A stretch of 35,317 nucleotides of DNA from Actinoplanes sp. TBRC 11911 (GCF_012933445.1 NZ_JABBNC010000059.1:1-35317); one strand, 5' to 3'; numbered from the stretch's first letter, positions 15,839-23,886 are shown. The notes: generated from the letters alone by a model not told the origin. Numbers and translations: made by a program.

Positions 15839-18800
15839 CCCTGCGCGGCGCGCAGCAGGCGGCTCAGTACGGCCGGATCGGCGGACTCTCCGAACTGTTC
15901 CAGAAGCATGGTGTTCCGGCGGACTGCACCAGGGGCCGTGACGATCTTGCGGGCGCGTCCGAAGGCGGCCTCGGCCTCCTCGATCCGCTGCTCCTCGCCG
16001 CACAACGCCAGCCCCGCGACAATCGTGCCCCTCAGGTTGAACGCCTGATAGTTGCGGCGGTGAGTCGGGCCTTGAGCGGTTTCCCGCTCAAACGCCTCGC
16101 TGAAGGCGGCACGCGCCGGATCCCGGCGGCCCGCGCGCCGGAACGCCACGATCCCCTGCAGCAGGTACAGCGACACAGCGTTGCCACTGCCGCGGTGCAG
16201 CATTCCGGAACGGGCCGCGTCCGCCGCATCCTCGACGCGGCCCAGCCGCAAGAGAGCCAGCGCGATCGTTCTACTCGCATCGCACACCAATGCCGCGTCC
16301 CGGGCAACAAGGCCGATCCGGTGGGCCTCCTCGGCGAGCGGCAACGCGGTCGCGGGGTCGTCGCCATTCACCACCAACTCTGCCCGGCGCAGCCTGCACA
16401 ACCCCGTCAGGATCTCGTGTCCACGGGCATGGGCAATCCGGTGCGCGCGCTTGTTCGATGCCAGCGCTGCCTCGATGCGTCCTTGCTGCCCCTCAACCCA
16501 CCCCCGGTTTAGCCAGAGCCGAATGACGATCTCGTCGTCGATCGGATCCCGGTTCCCGATCGCGAGGCCCTTGCCGATCTGGTCCAACGCTGCCTCGAAA
16601 TTGCCGGTACGCGCGAGTCCGAGTCCGAGGTTGAGCCGACTGCGGGCTTGCTCCTGGCGCATCCCCAGGACGACGCATCCGCCGAGAGCTCTGCGGAACA
16701 ACCAGTTGGCGCGGCCGAGGTCGCCCCGACGCTGTTCGAGTGAGCCGAGCTGCCGCCACAGCGCGACCCTCCAGGAGAGGTCGTTGGTCCACCGAACCAG
16801 GCGCAGCGCGGCCTTGAGGTCGGAGACGGCCTCTGCATACTGTTCCTGCTGCGAACGGGCGGCCGCCGCCATGCTGAGGTTCATGACCCGGTCGTGGGGG
16901 TCTGCCAGGTGCGCGGCTACTTCACTGCGTAGCGGCAGGATCAAGGCGCTGTATCCCCAGCGACGGAGGTACTTCTTGTCGAGCGCGGCCATGAGGCGCA
17001 GTGCGACTTCGTGCTCGCCTATTCGGACCCGCATGTCAATCTCGTGCAGATGGCCGTCCAGATCGGCGACCTGGCGGACCATTTCGTCCGGCGTGCGGGA
17101 ATCGCGGTGATAGTCGGCGGCCCGGCGGCGCATGGTGGCGAGTGTCTCGGGTGCAATCCGTTCCATCCGAGACACGACACGCTCCGCGTCGCGCGGTGGC
17201 AGGTAGTACCGGTCACCGTCCCGCCGGGCCATTCGGCTGTTCTCGAGCTGGTGCAGCGGGCCTGCGGCCTCCACGCCGTCGAGTACGTCTTTGAGGACGA
17301 AGTCGACGCCGCCGGCGCGGACCGGACGGCCATACACGGCGAGTGCCTCAACTACCCGGAGCTGCGTGTAGAGCAGGTCGGTGAGCATGCGGTTGAACAG
17401 GGCGTCGGCGACCTTCGTGCTCTGCTCGAGGTTCTCCACCGCGTACAGCAGCTGGACCGGCGTTGTGAACCCCTCTGCGAGGAGGATGCCGTGGAACAGC
17501 TCCAGCGAACGGGGATGCCCGTCCGTGGCATCACGGAGCCGGTCGAGGAACGCCTCATCCATGCCGGCCGCGCCCAGTAGGTTCGCACTGTCGAGCGTGC
17601 GCAGGAATTCGCCTGCCTCCGGCATCGGCAGGCCATTGTCCAGCGATACCCCAGTGGCCCGCGGACCCAACTCCCGCAGGAGCGGGCCGGGCGGGCGCTG
17701 CCCCACGAGAAGCACCCGAACCGCGTGCCCGTCGCGGAGGGCGAGTTCATAGCAGACCTCGCGCAGGTCGGGATCGACGAACTCGTCCCGTTCGTCCAGG
17801 AGCTGCTCAGCGCCGTCGACCACCACGAGCACCGCGCGCTCGGCCAAGGCGTCGAGCAACGTCGTCAGTCGGTCGACCGACGAGGCCGGCTCGTCGAGCC
17901 GCTGCCGGATCGCGGTGGACGCCGGCTCGTCGAGTGCCCAGGCCAGTCCGGCGAGCAGGGCGGCGCTAGTCACCCGCCGGTGGCCGCACCCGTCCAGGAA
18001 GACCACGGCGCGGTAGGCGGCCAATTCCTCGTGACCGAGGCTGTCCCGCAGTCGGGTCAACAGCGCCGACTTGCCGATACCGTCGCGGCCGGTCAGGGCG
18101 ATCAGGCGAGTGGTGGACCCTGCCAACAGGAGCTTGAGTACCTGCAACTGGTCGTCGCGATCGTGGAAACGTAGCGGCGCCGGCCCGGGAAGATTGTTGA
18201 TCAGACGCACCCCGGCTGAGCTGATGACCGGGTCGTCTGCCGGGTCCGGCGCAGGTTCCCGCTCCACGGCAAGGTCGACCTCGATCCGCTCGCGGACTCG
18301 GCGCTCGGCGCCGGCCGGGTCGGCAAGGCGTTCCTGTTCCAGGCCGAGGGACGCGGTCAGTTCGTTCCCCCGTCGGGTGAGCCGCTCGCGCTGCACGCCG
18401 GTGGCCTGGGCTGCGGCCTCGTTCACACGGTCGCGCGCGTCCTCAATGGCGGTCGCCCGTGCCCCAGGCGTGCCAATGCTCTGCAGGAGCCGGCCCAGTC
18501 GGCCCCAGGCTTCCTCGTCATCCTCCGGCAGATCGATCAAGGTCGGTGCGGCGGTCAGCGAGAACGGTGGCCGGACGTCCGGCCGGGGGCGAACCAGAAC
18601 GTAGGGAAGACGCAAGGTCTGCGCGTACTCGATCTCCTTCTCACACCAATGACTCTCCCGGCTGGCCTGCGTGATGACGAACAACGCGGCGTCCGACGTA
18701 TCGAGTGCATGCTGTATCTGCAGCGTGAACGTGCGGTCCCGGCTGTCGACGAGGTCGTCGGTCCACACCCGCCAACCCGGCCGGATTTGGGGCATCCGAT

Positions 18801-18879
18801 CGCGCAGGACCTCCATGGTCGGGCGTCCGTCCTGCCGGGCGTACGAGATGAAGATCTGCGGTGTTCCGGGACTGGTCAT
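15835..18879 (-). CDS. TIR-STAND NTPase-TPR protein (defence-type; unit 2 cargo)
   Basis: 1014 residues from the ATG at 18879, with GGAGGGCGG directly before it; the open frame upstream is longer but has no such site. A TIR domain occupies about 7-140 (PQIFISYARQDG; WCEKE with Glu82 at the position of the NADase catalytic Glu). A linker rich in Arg and Glu leads to a STAND-type NTPase with Walker A GRDGIGKS at 264-271 and Walker B VLVVVDGAE at 350-358. From about 640 onward the protein is helical with repeated TPR-like units. The order sensor repeats - STAND switch - TIR effector matches prokaryotic NLR-like antiphage proteins, in which ligand sensing leads to oligomerisation and NAD depletion. 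That activity is inferred, not seen. The gene is convergent with two tiny ORFs and fills most of unit 2. Confidence 0.85.
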   Translation of the reverse strand: MTSPGTPQIFISYARQDGRPTMEVLRDRMPQIRPGWRVWTDDLVDSRDRTFTLQIQHALDTSDAALFVITQASRESHWCEKEIEYAQTLRLPYVLVRPRPDVRPPFSLTAAPTLIDLPEDDEEAWGRLGRLLQSIGTPGARATAIEDARDRVNEAAAQATGVQRERLTRRGNELTASLGLEQERLADPAGAERRVRERIEVDLAVEREPAPDPADDPVISSAGVRLINNLPGPAPLRFHDRDDQLQVLKLLLAGSTTRLIALTGRDGIGKSALLTRLRDSLGHEELAAYRAVVFLDGCGHRRVTSAALLAGLAWALDEPASTAIRQRLDEPASSVDRLTTLLDALAERAVLVVVDGAEQLLDERDEFVDPDLREVCYELALRDGHAVRVLLVGQRPPGPLLRELGPRATGVSLDNGLPMPEAGEFLRTLDSANLLGAAGMDEAFLDRLRDATDGHPRSLELFHGILLAEGFTTPVQLLYAVENLEQSTKVADALFNRMLTDLLYTQLRVVEALAVYGRPVRAGGVDFVLKDVLDGVEAAGPLHQLENSRMARRDGDRYYLPPRDAERVVSRMERIAPETLATMRRRAADYHRDSRTPDEMVRQVADLDGHLHEIDMRVRIGEHEVALRLMAALDKKYLRRWGYSALILPLRSEVAAHLADPHDRVMNLSMAAAARSQQEQYAEAVSDLKAALRLVRWTNDLSWRVALWRQLGSLEQRRGDLGRANWLFRRALGGCVVLGMRQEQARSRLNLGLGLARTGNFEAALDQIGKGLAIGNRDPIDDEIVIRLWLNRGWVEGQQGRIEAALASNKRAHRIAHARGHEILTGLCRLRRAELVVNGDDPATALPLAEEAHRIGLVARDAALVCDASRTIALALLRLGRVEDAADAARSGMLHRGSGNAVSLYLLQGIVAFRRAGRRDPARAAFSEAFERETAQGPTHRRNYQAFNLRGTIVAGLALCGEEQRIEEAEAAFGRARKIVTAPGAVRRNTMLLEQFGESADPAVLSRLLRAAQG

Positions 18880-19301
18880 CCGCCCTCCAACCGCCGCACT
18901 GCATCGAGTGTGCGGACGGCCCGATGGCAGGGTCAAGGCGGAAGCCCGCCATCGAGGACGGCAGATTCCCGACAGATTCGGAAGAAGCGGCTGCTGCATT
19001 GATACCGGGAGTTGGTCCAGCCCCGGTTCGAGTACTCGACCTGCACCATCGATGCGGGTCGGGAACAGAAGGATTCCGTCGGATGTGACAAATGGGCGGC
19101 TTGACTGAAGCGGAGGGCACCATACGAACATTCGGTCGAGGACAGTACCAACGAGTGGGTCATCGTAGGCGGGCTGTCTTCCGTTCGGGCCTTGCAGGCA
19201 CTGTGAGGGAGGCTGTCCTCATGGTAGAAGTCTGGTGACCGAACCCCTGCGCTGTCTGTTTTAGCCGACCATCCGCTGTCGGACGTAAGGAGCACTTGGT
19301 T
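18880..19301. other. Gene-free stretch spanning the unit 2/3 boundary
   Basis: 422 bp between the divergent starts of the TIR-STAND and DUF262 genes. It contains junction C at 19081-19155. The remainder should carry both promoters, but I could not identify clear -35/-10 pairs. AAGGAG at 19287-19292 is the ribosome binding site of the next gene. Confidence 0.5.
19081..19155 (+). repeat. Junction C: right end of unit 2 / left end of unit 3
   Basis: The right end GGATGTGACAAATGG and GCGGCTTGA precede the core CTGAA (19105-19109), then GCGGAGGGCACCA and ACGAACATTCGG. It is the most diverged of the four junctions (19 of 24 right-end positions match junction D; CTGAA instead of CTGGA) and so may be the oldest or a relative specificity. 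On the left-end side it resembles junction A further inward (GAACATTCG) than junction B does. Confidence 0.7.
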
Positions 19302-21578
19302 GTGCCACCGACTCTGTACCGCGACACTGGCTACACCCTGCGTCACCTGATTGAGAACATCGACGGCGGTCGGATCGGGCTCCCCGACATCCAGCGCCCG
19401 TTCGTCTGGTCAGCAGCGAAGACCCGTGACCTGTTCGACTCGATGTACCGCGGCTATCCAATCGGCACCCTGATGTTCTGGGAGACCGGCGCGGAGGTGG
19501 GGACACGACAGATCGGAATGGAAGCCGGCGACCGGTCACCGCAGCTGCTGGTCGTCGACGGCCAGCAGCGACTCACTGCCCTCTTCGCTGTGCTTACCGG
19601 GCGCAAGATCGTCACCAAGTCGTTCGAGCAGATCAACATTCGCATTGCGTTCCGGCCGGAGGATCAGACGTTCGAGGTCACCGACGCGGCGATCGAGCGG
19701 GACGCCCACTTCATCCCGGACATCACCGCGCTCTGGGCCGACGGCGGCTACAAGCCCACCATCCGCCAGTTCTTTCAGCGTCTCGAACAGGCCGGCGGCC
19801 AGAGCCTGTCGGACGCTGACAAGGACGAGCTCGAGGAACGCATCGACCGGGTCCGGGACCTGCACGAGTTCCGTTTCCAGGTGGTCGAGCTGGGCGCTTC
19901 GGCTGACGAGGAACAGGTCGCCGACGTCTTCGTGCGGATCAACTCCGAAGGCGTGAAACTCAACCAGTCGGACTTCATCCTCACCCTAATGTCCGTGCAC
20001 TGGGAGAAAGGCCGACGCCAGCTCGAAGACTTCAGCCGCGCTGCGGTGATCGCAGGGCTTCCCGGCCCGAGCCCGCGGAACGCGTTCGTGGACCCCAGCC
20101 CGGATCAGCTTCTGCGTGTCGCGGTCGCCGTAGCCTTCCGGCGAGCGCGCCTGCAGCACGTCTACAGCATCCTGCGAGGCAAGGACCTCGACACCGGAAA
20201 GGTCACCGCCGCGCGGCGGCAGGAACAGTTCGACCGGCTCGCCGAAGCACACACAAAAGTCCTGGACCTGACCAGCTGGCACGAATTCTTCCAGTGCGTT
20301 ACGGCGGCCGGTTTCCGCAGCCGCAAGATGATCACCTCAGCCAACGCCCTGCTCTACAGCTACACCATCTGGCTGATCGGACGCCACGACTTCGGGCTCA
20401 CATCCGACCAGCTACGACCGGTCATCGGCCGATGGTTCTTCATGGCGCACACCACCGGCCGATACTCCAACTCGCCGGAGTCACAAATGGAGTTCGACCT
20501 CGGGCGACTCGGGAATCTGCCGCAGGGTGACGGCCGCGCCTTCGCTGCGGAACTGGACCGAATCATCGCGGCGAACTTCACCGGCGACTACTGGGACATC
20601 TCCTTGCCGAACCGGCTCGACACCTCGTCGTCGCGTTCACCGGTGCTCGTCGCCTACCTGGCGGCGCTGAACATCCTCGACGCCAAGATGCTCTTCGGCG
20701 ACCAACGGATCCGTGATCTGCTAGACCCCTCGGCCAAACCTGCCAAGACTATCGAGCGAGACAACCTCTTCCACCGCAAGACGCTCGCCGGGCTGGGCAT
20801 CAACGACCGGCGCCAAGTCAACGCCATCGCCAACATGGCGTACGTGACATGGCCAGCACACGAGAAACTCAACACCGACGCGCCGCACGATTACTGGCCG
20901 AGAATCACTGACACGATGGACCCGAAGGTTCTCGAACGGCAGGTAAGGTGGCACGCTCTCCCAGTCGGCTGGGAACAGCTCGACTACCCGACTTTCCTGG
21001 AACGGCGACGCCGACTGATCGCCCAGGTCGTACGCGAAGCGTTCGAGACCTTGACTGGGCAACGGCCCACCTACGTCCCGACCACGCCGGCCGACATGAT
21101 CGCCGCTGGCGAGTCCCAGAGCACCGAGTTCAAGGCCAGCGCCCGGTGGAACGTCCACACCCAGCAGGCCGACAAGTCGCTACGGCACAACATTGTCAAA
21201 GCCGTCTGCGGCTTCCTCAACGGCGAGGGCGGAAACCTGTTCATCGGCGTAGCCGACGACGCCACAATCCTCGGCATCGAGAACGATCTCTCAACCCTGG
21301 AATCGAACGCCAGCGTCGACCAGTACGAACTGTTCGTACGCCAACTCCTCGACAGCAGCCTCTCCGCCCCGACAGCGGCCACCGTCCGCATCCGCTTTCC
21401 AGAGATCTCCGGCCGGGTCGTCTGCCAGATCAGTGTTGCCGCCGCAGGCAAACCGGTATTCGCCAAACCCACCAAGGGCGGCAACGATGCCACCGACTTC
21501 TGGGTCCGGGTCGGCAACGCCACAAAACAGATCCACGGCGACGACCTTCTGCACTATCAGCACGAGCATTGGGGGTGA
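19302..21578 (+). CDS. DUF262-AlbA_2 fusion protein (GmrSD-related; unit 3 cargo)
   Basis: 758 residues from the GTG at 19302, nine bases after AAGGAG; an in-frame TTG at 19296 is too close. The N-terminal DUF262 domain shows PDIQRPFVW (28-36) and DGQQR (86-90), the ParB-like nucleotide-hydrolysing motif of GmrS and the GmrSD type IV restriction family. The middle part is a helical region as in other DUF262 proteins. The C-terminus (about 595-740) is an AlbA_2 (Schlafen AlbA-like) domain: ESQSTEFKAS, then AVCGFLNGEGGNLFIGVADD. I do not see a GmrD-type HNH nuclease domain, so the AlbA_2 part may take the nucleic acid-binding or effector role. Phage defence is likely by family and by neighbours. 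Confidence 0.85.
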   Translation: MPPTLYRDTGYTLRHLIENIDGGRIGLPDIQRPFVWSAAKTRDLFDSMYRGYPIGTLMFWETGAEVGTRQIGMEAGDRSPQLLVVDGQQRLTALFAVLTGRKIVTKSFEQINIRIAFRPEDQTFEVTDAAIERDAHFIPDITALWADGGYKPTIRQFFQRLEQAGGQSLSDADKDELEERIDRVRDLHEFRFQVVELGASADEEQVADVFVRINSEGVKLNQSDFILTLMSVHWEKGRRQLEDFSRAAVIAGLPGPSPRNAFVDPSPDQLLRVAVAVAFRRARLQHVYSILRGKDLDTGKVTAARRQEQFDRLAEAHTKVLDLTSWHEFFQCVTAAGFRSRKMITSANALLYSYTIWLIGRHDFGLTSDQLRPVIGRWFFMAHTTGRYSNSPESQMEFDLGRLGNLPQGDGRAFAAELDRIIAANFTGDYWDISLPNRLDTSSSRSPVLVAYLAALNILDAKMLFGDQRIRDLLDPSAKPAKTIERDNLFHRKTLAGLGINDRRQVNAIANMAYVTWPAHEKLNTDAPHDYWPRITDTMDPKVLERQVRWHALPVGWEQLDYPTFLERRRRLIAQVVREAFETLTGQRPTYVPTTPADMIAAGESQSTEFKASARWNVHTQQADKSLRHNIVKAVCGFLNGEGGNLFIGVADDATILGIENDLSTLESNASVDQYELFVRQLLDSSLSAPTAATVRIRFPEISGRVVCQISVAAAGKPVFAKPTKGGNDATDFWVRVGNATKQIHGDDLLHYQHEHWG

Positions 21579-22067
21579 AACCGACCCGCGTTGAAATTTG
21601 ATGTGCCACCTCGCCGCAATCGGCAAGGCCTCAACAGCGATTCAGCAGCAACGTGACCGCCGTTGAATGTGAGATCGTCGTTCCGACGGTGAAGCCGAGT
21701 CGTCCGTTCGGTCAGCGCGGCGTTGCTTTTACATCCACTGACGAGATCGAGACGGCCGTCGACCCGCGTCTCGACTTCATCCCACCATGCACATCGACGT
21801 ATACAAACAAAGCCCGCACGGCCGCTGCGCCTCCCTGCTGCCAAGGTCGCCGACGCCAAGGGTCGTTGATCCTGCTCTTGTTGTACCTCAAGGATATGTC
21901 CGCTCTTGCCAACAGCAACCAGGTCTGACCGTCCCGCATGAATGTCGGCGATCATGCGCTGCCAGCCCGCAGCCTTTGATCGCCGCCATCGTTCCCGGCG
22001 GTTCTGCCATTCGGAAGTGGTACTGGCTGCAATGGCAATAGCCGTTCGCGGGTTTAGTCCGAGGAGT
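21579..22067. other. Gene-free stretch inside unit 3
   Basis: About 490 bp between the convergent ends of the two unit 3 genes. Short open frames are present on both strands, but they lack ribosome binding sites and familiar motifs. No copy of the cassette junction is found here, so I see no evidence that unit 3 is itself two units. A decayed gene or a non-coding RNA is possible but not shown. Confidence 0.45.
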
Positions 22068-22814
22068 TTACGCTAGTCGTCTCTCGTACCCCATGCGAAC
22101 GAGTTTCTTGTGGGCGGCGGCCACTTCGTCGCCCAACTTTTGTAACGCGTCAGCTTTGTGATTGAATTCGCCGTCGTTTTCGAACTGGTCGTGCCGAAGT
22201 GCTGTCACTTCCTCGTAAGCGTTGTCCATGAAGCTGTTGCCTGCGATCTCGCTAAGAAAGATTGCGCTCTTCTGCTGCAAGTCCTGAAGTAGGTATTGCA
22301 TCTCGCTGTCCAAGAATTCGACGTTGCTCGTCCAGAGGTTATTGAACGTGCTAAGCTCGTCGAGCTTCTTCCATTCCCAGTTACGACCGTGGAACCACTG
22401 GGTTAGGTAGTCCATAGTTTCACCGTTCTCAGGGAACTCAGACAAGAACCGTTGGAATAACCCAAAATCGTGCGAAGACGGCTGCCGCTTAAGCTTTTCC
22501 AGTTCGACAGTAAGGCGGTTTCTGGATTCTTCGGAAGTGATCTTTTCGCCAGAAAGAGACTGCAACTCCCCCTCCAGGTGGCGCTTGTCCCGGACAAGCA
22601 GAACGATCGCGGCGGCGAGAATGATCGCTGTCCCGATGGCAACCCAGAAGATCATGACGGCATGGTCGCGCAGCCATCCTTCGAACTGCTGAGAGAAGAC
22701 TGCTCCGGCCGCTCCGGCCACATCTGCAATCCATCCCGTCACCAGAAGCAAGATCGTGGTGAGGGCGACGAGGATGCTAGCCGCACCGGCTGCTGTCCGC
22801 TTCACGCCTCGCAT
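22068..22814 (-). CDS. Two-TM coiled-coil protein of unknown function
   Basis: 248 residues. Two hydrophobic helices lie at about 12-35 and 52-73. They are followed by a charged coiled coil (RDKRHLEGELQSLSGEK; RLTVELEKLKRQ) and a cytoplasmic helical domain (FGLFQRFLSEFPENGETMDY; WFHGRNWEWKKLDEL; MQYLLQDLQQKSAIFLSEI). I have no family name for the C-terminal domain. Its base composition is clearly lower in GC than the neighbouring DUF262 gene, which suggests a separate source. It is convergent with the DUF262 gene and its start lies about 75 bp from the right end of unit 3. A membrane-attached effector is one possibility. Confidence 0.7.
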   Translation of the reverse strand: MRGVKRTAAGAASILVALTTILLLVTGWIADVAGAAGAVFSQQFEGWLRDHAVMIFWVAIGTAIILAAAIVLLVRDKRHLEGELQSLSGEKITSEESRNRLTVELEKLKRQPSSHDFGLFQRFLSEFPENGETMDYLTQWFHGRNWEWKKLDELSTFNNLWTSNVEFLDSEMQYLLQDLQQKSAIFLSEIAGNSFMDNAYEEVTALRHDQFENDGEFNHKADALQKLGDEVAAAHKKLVRMGYERRLA

Positions 22815-22889
22815 GATAGGGAAAGGTCCAGTTCCGTCGACGGCCGCGCTCAGCCGACAGGCGCCAGGTCCGGCGACGTGGCTGGCGCC

Positions 22890-22918
22890 GAATGTGACAA
22901 AAGAACCGCTTGACTGGA
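22890..22918 (+). repeat. Junction D: right end of unit 3 / HNH gene
   Basis: GAATGTGAC then AAAAGAACCGCTTGA leads to the core CTGGA at 22914-22918. The right ends of units 1 and 2 are close relatives (14472 and 19081 onward). DNA to the right is the HNH motif coding sequence, so this is the attR-like boundary of the whole array. Confidence 0.75.
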
Positions 22919-23148
22919 CGGACGCCCATCACATCACCGAGTGGACCGCCGGCGGCGAAACCATCCTGGACAATTTGGTGCTCCTTTGCCGCCACCACCA
23001 CCGACGCATCCACCACCCCGGCACCGGCTGGCGAATCCGCCTCGGCGCCGATCGCCTCCCCGACTTCATTCCGCCGCGCAGCATCGACCCCTACCAACGA
23101 CCCCGGCGCAACCTCTACCACCCGGACCAACGACCGCCGCCGCCCTGA
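22915..23148 (+). pseudogene. DUF222/13E12-type HNH endonuclease, 3' part
   Basis: Starting at the Trp codon at 22915 this frame reads TDAHHITEW, then LDNLVLLCRHHHRRIHH, the complete HNH core (His-His, Asn, His) with the second zinc-binding Cys, and ends with a Pro/Arg-rich tail and TGA at 23146-23148. It is the missing half of the gene at 11978-12506; the shared codon is TGG. It has no start codon of its own that would give a normal protein. The open frame continues upstream into unit 3 DNA, which is not coding. Confidence 0.85.
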
Positions 23149-23217
23149 AACTGGTCGCCGAATACAAGACCGTCACAAGGTGAGGGGGCGGCGTGCCGCA
23201 TCGGCGTCGAGGAAGCG

Positions 23218-23826
23218 CTAGCCGCCCTGAAGGCCCGCCGCGGCGCGCGGCACCAGGCCGTAGAGCAGCGTCTGCACCGTGCCGTCGATGACGTCGTCGA
23301 GCGGGCGCCCGCCCAGCGCGCCCTGCGAAGCCATGGCGGTCAAGCCCTGGATGACCGCCAGGATGGCCATGTCGACGCGGTCCTGGTCCGCGCTGAGGAT
23401 CACGCCTTCCTCTCGCGCTTTCCGCAGCATGGCCTGGACGCCCCCGTACGCGCGTTGGTTGGCCTCGCGGATCTCCGCTGTTCCCTTCTGTGGGCCGCTC
23501 GTGCGCGCCAGGATCATGCCGGCCAGCGCGGGATGATCGGCCGCCCAGCGCACGTAATCGGAGACGAAGGCGCGCAGCTCGTACGCGAAGTCGCCGGACC
23601 GTTCGCCGTCGAGGTGGTCGGCGAGCTCATCGAGGCCGTAGACGACCAGCGCCTCCTGAAGCGCCGCGCGGGTGGGGAAGTGCTTGCCGGGCGCGGCGTG
23701 GCTGACGCCGAGGGTGCGGGCGATCTCCCGGAGCGACAACCGGTCGAATCCGACCTCCTCCAGCCGTGCGGCGGCGTGGCTGAGCACCGCGACGCGCAGG
23801 TTTCCGCGCTGGTAGCTGATCTCCAT
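23218..23826 (-). CDS. TetR-family transcriptional repressor
   Basis: 202 residues with an N-terminal helix-turn-helix (HAAARLEEVGFDRLSLREIA, then GVSHAAPGKHFPTRAALQEA) and a C-terminal helical domain resembling TetR_C_33 and similar families. It is transcribed divergently from the SDR gene at 23887 across 60 bp that contain a perfect TGACAAC/GTTGTCA dyad, the likely operator for both. The ligand is unknown, possibly a substrate of the SDR enzyme. Confidence 0.9.
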   Translation of the reverse strand: MEISYQRGNLRVAVLSHAAARLEEVGFDRLSLREIARTLGVSHAAPGKHFPTRAALQEALVVYGLDELADHLDGERSGDFAYELRAFVSDYVRWAADHPALAGMILARTSGPQKGTAEIREANQRAYGGVQAMLRKAREEGVILSADQDRVDMAILAVIQGLTAMASQGALGGRPLDDVIDGTVQTLLYGLVPRAAAGLQGG

Positions 23827-23850
23827 GCCGACAGGCTACCGAAGTAGGCG

Positions 23851-23879
23851 TTGACAACCTAGTTGTCACTGACTAATTT
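23851..23879 (+). promoter_or_regulatory. TetR operator overlapping the SDR promoter
   Basis: TTGACAACCTAGTTGTCA at 23851-23868 contains perfect 7-bp arms (23852-23858 and 23862-23868) around CTA. Its first six bases double as a TTGACA -35 box, and an AT-rich TAATTT at 23874-23879, 17 bp further on, could be the -10. Transcription would then start about at the SDR ATG (23887), giving a leaderless mRNA. Confidence 0.55.
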
Positions 23880-23886
23880 TGGGCCT

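Larger units (their letters stand above)
14501..19108. mobile_element. Cassette unit 2
   Basis: 4608 bp between the cores at 14497 and 19105. It holds a LuxR-type regulator gene (minus), two small plus-strand ORFs and a large TIR-STAND-TPR gene (minus). Base composition is close to the chromosome, unlike unit 1. Confidence 0.7.
12507..22917. mobile_element. Array of three tandem defence-cargo cassettes inserted in the HNH gene
   Basis: Deleting these 10,411 bp fuses the TGG codon at 12504-12506 to ACG GAC GCC at 22918 onward and restores the HNH reading frame and motif. Inside, the same right-end and left-end sequences meet at 14497 and 19105 in the same orientation, dividing the insert into units of 1994, 4608 and 3809 bp. 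No integrase, resolvase or transposase is visible inside, so movement would need a recombinase supplied in trans. Cargo is different in each unit: pentapeptide-like membrane protein; TIR-STAND-TPR protein plus regulators; DUF262-AlbA_2 protein plus membrane protein. Exact boundaries inside the CTGGA core cannot be fixed from one sequence. Confidence 0.8.
19109..22917. mobile_element. Cassette unit 3
   Basis: 3809 bp between the cores at 19105 and 22914. It holds a DUF262-AlbA_2 gene (plus) and a two-TM coiled-coil gene (minus) separated by about 490 bp without a gene. The second gene is clearly richer in A and T than the first. Confidence 0.7.

Noticed and set aside
12503..22918. Classical integron
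   Set aside because: No integron integrase gene and no attC-like imperfect palindromes with the GTTRRRY core; the shared ends have a CTGGA core instead.
12503..22918. Composite transposon or ordinary IS-bounded island
   Set aside because: The end sequences are not inverted repeats of each other and no transposase lies between them; the repeats are direct and divide the insert internally.
12503..22918. Simple prophage remnant
   Set aside because: No phage structural, replication or integrase genes are visible in any unit.
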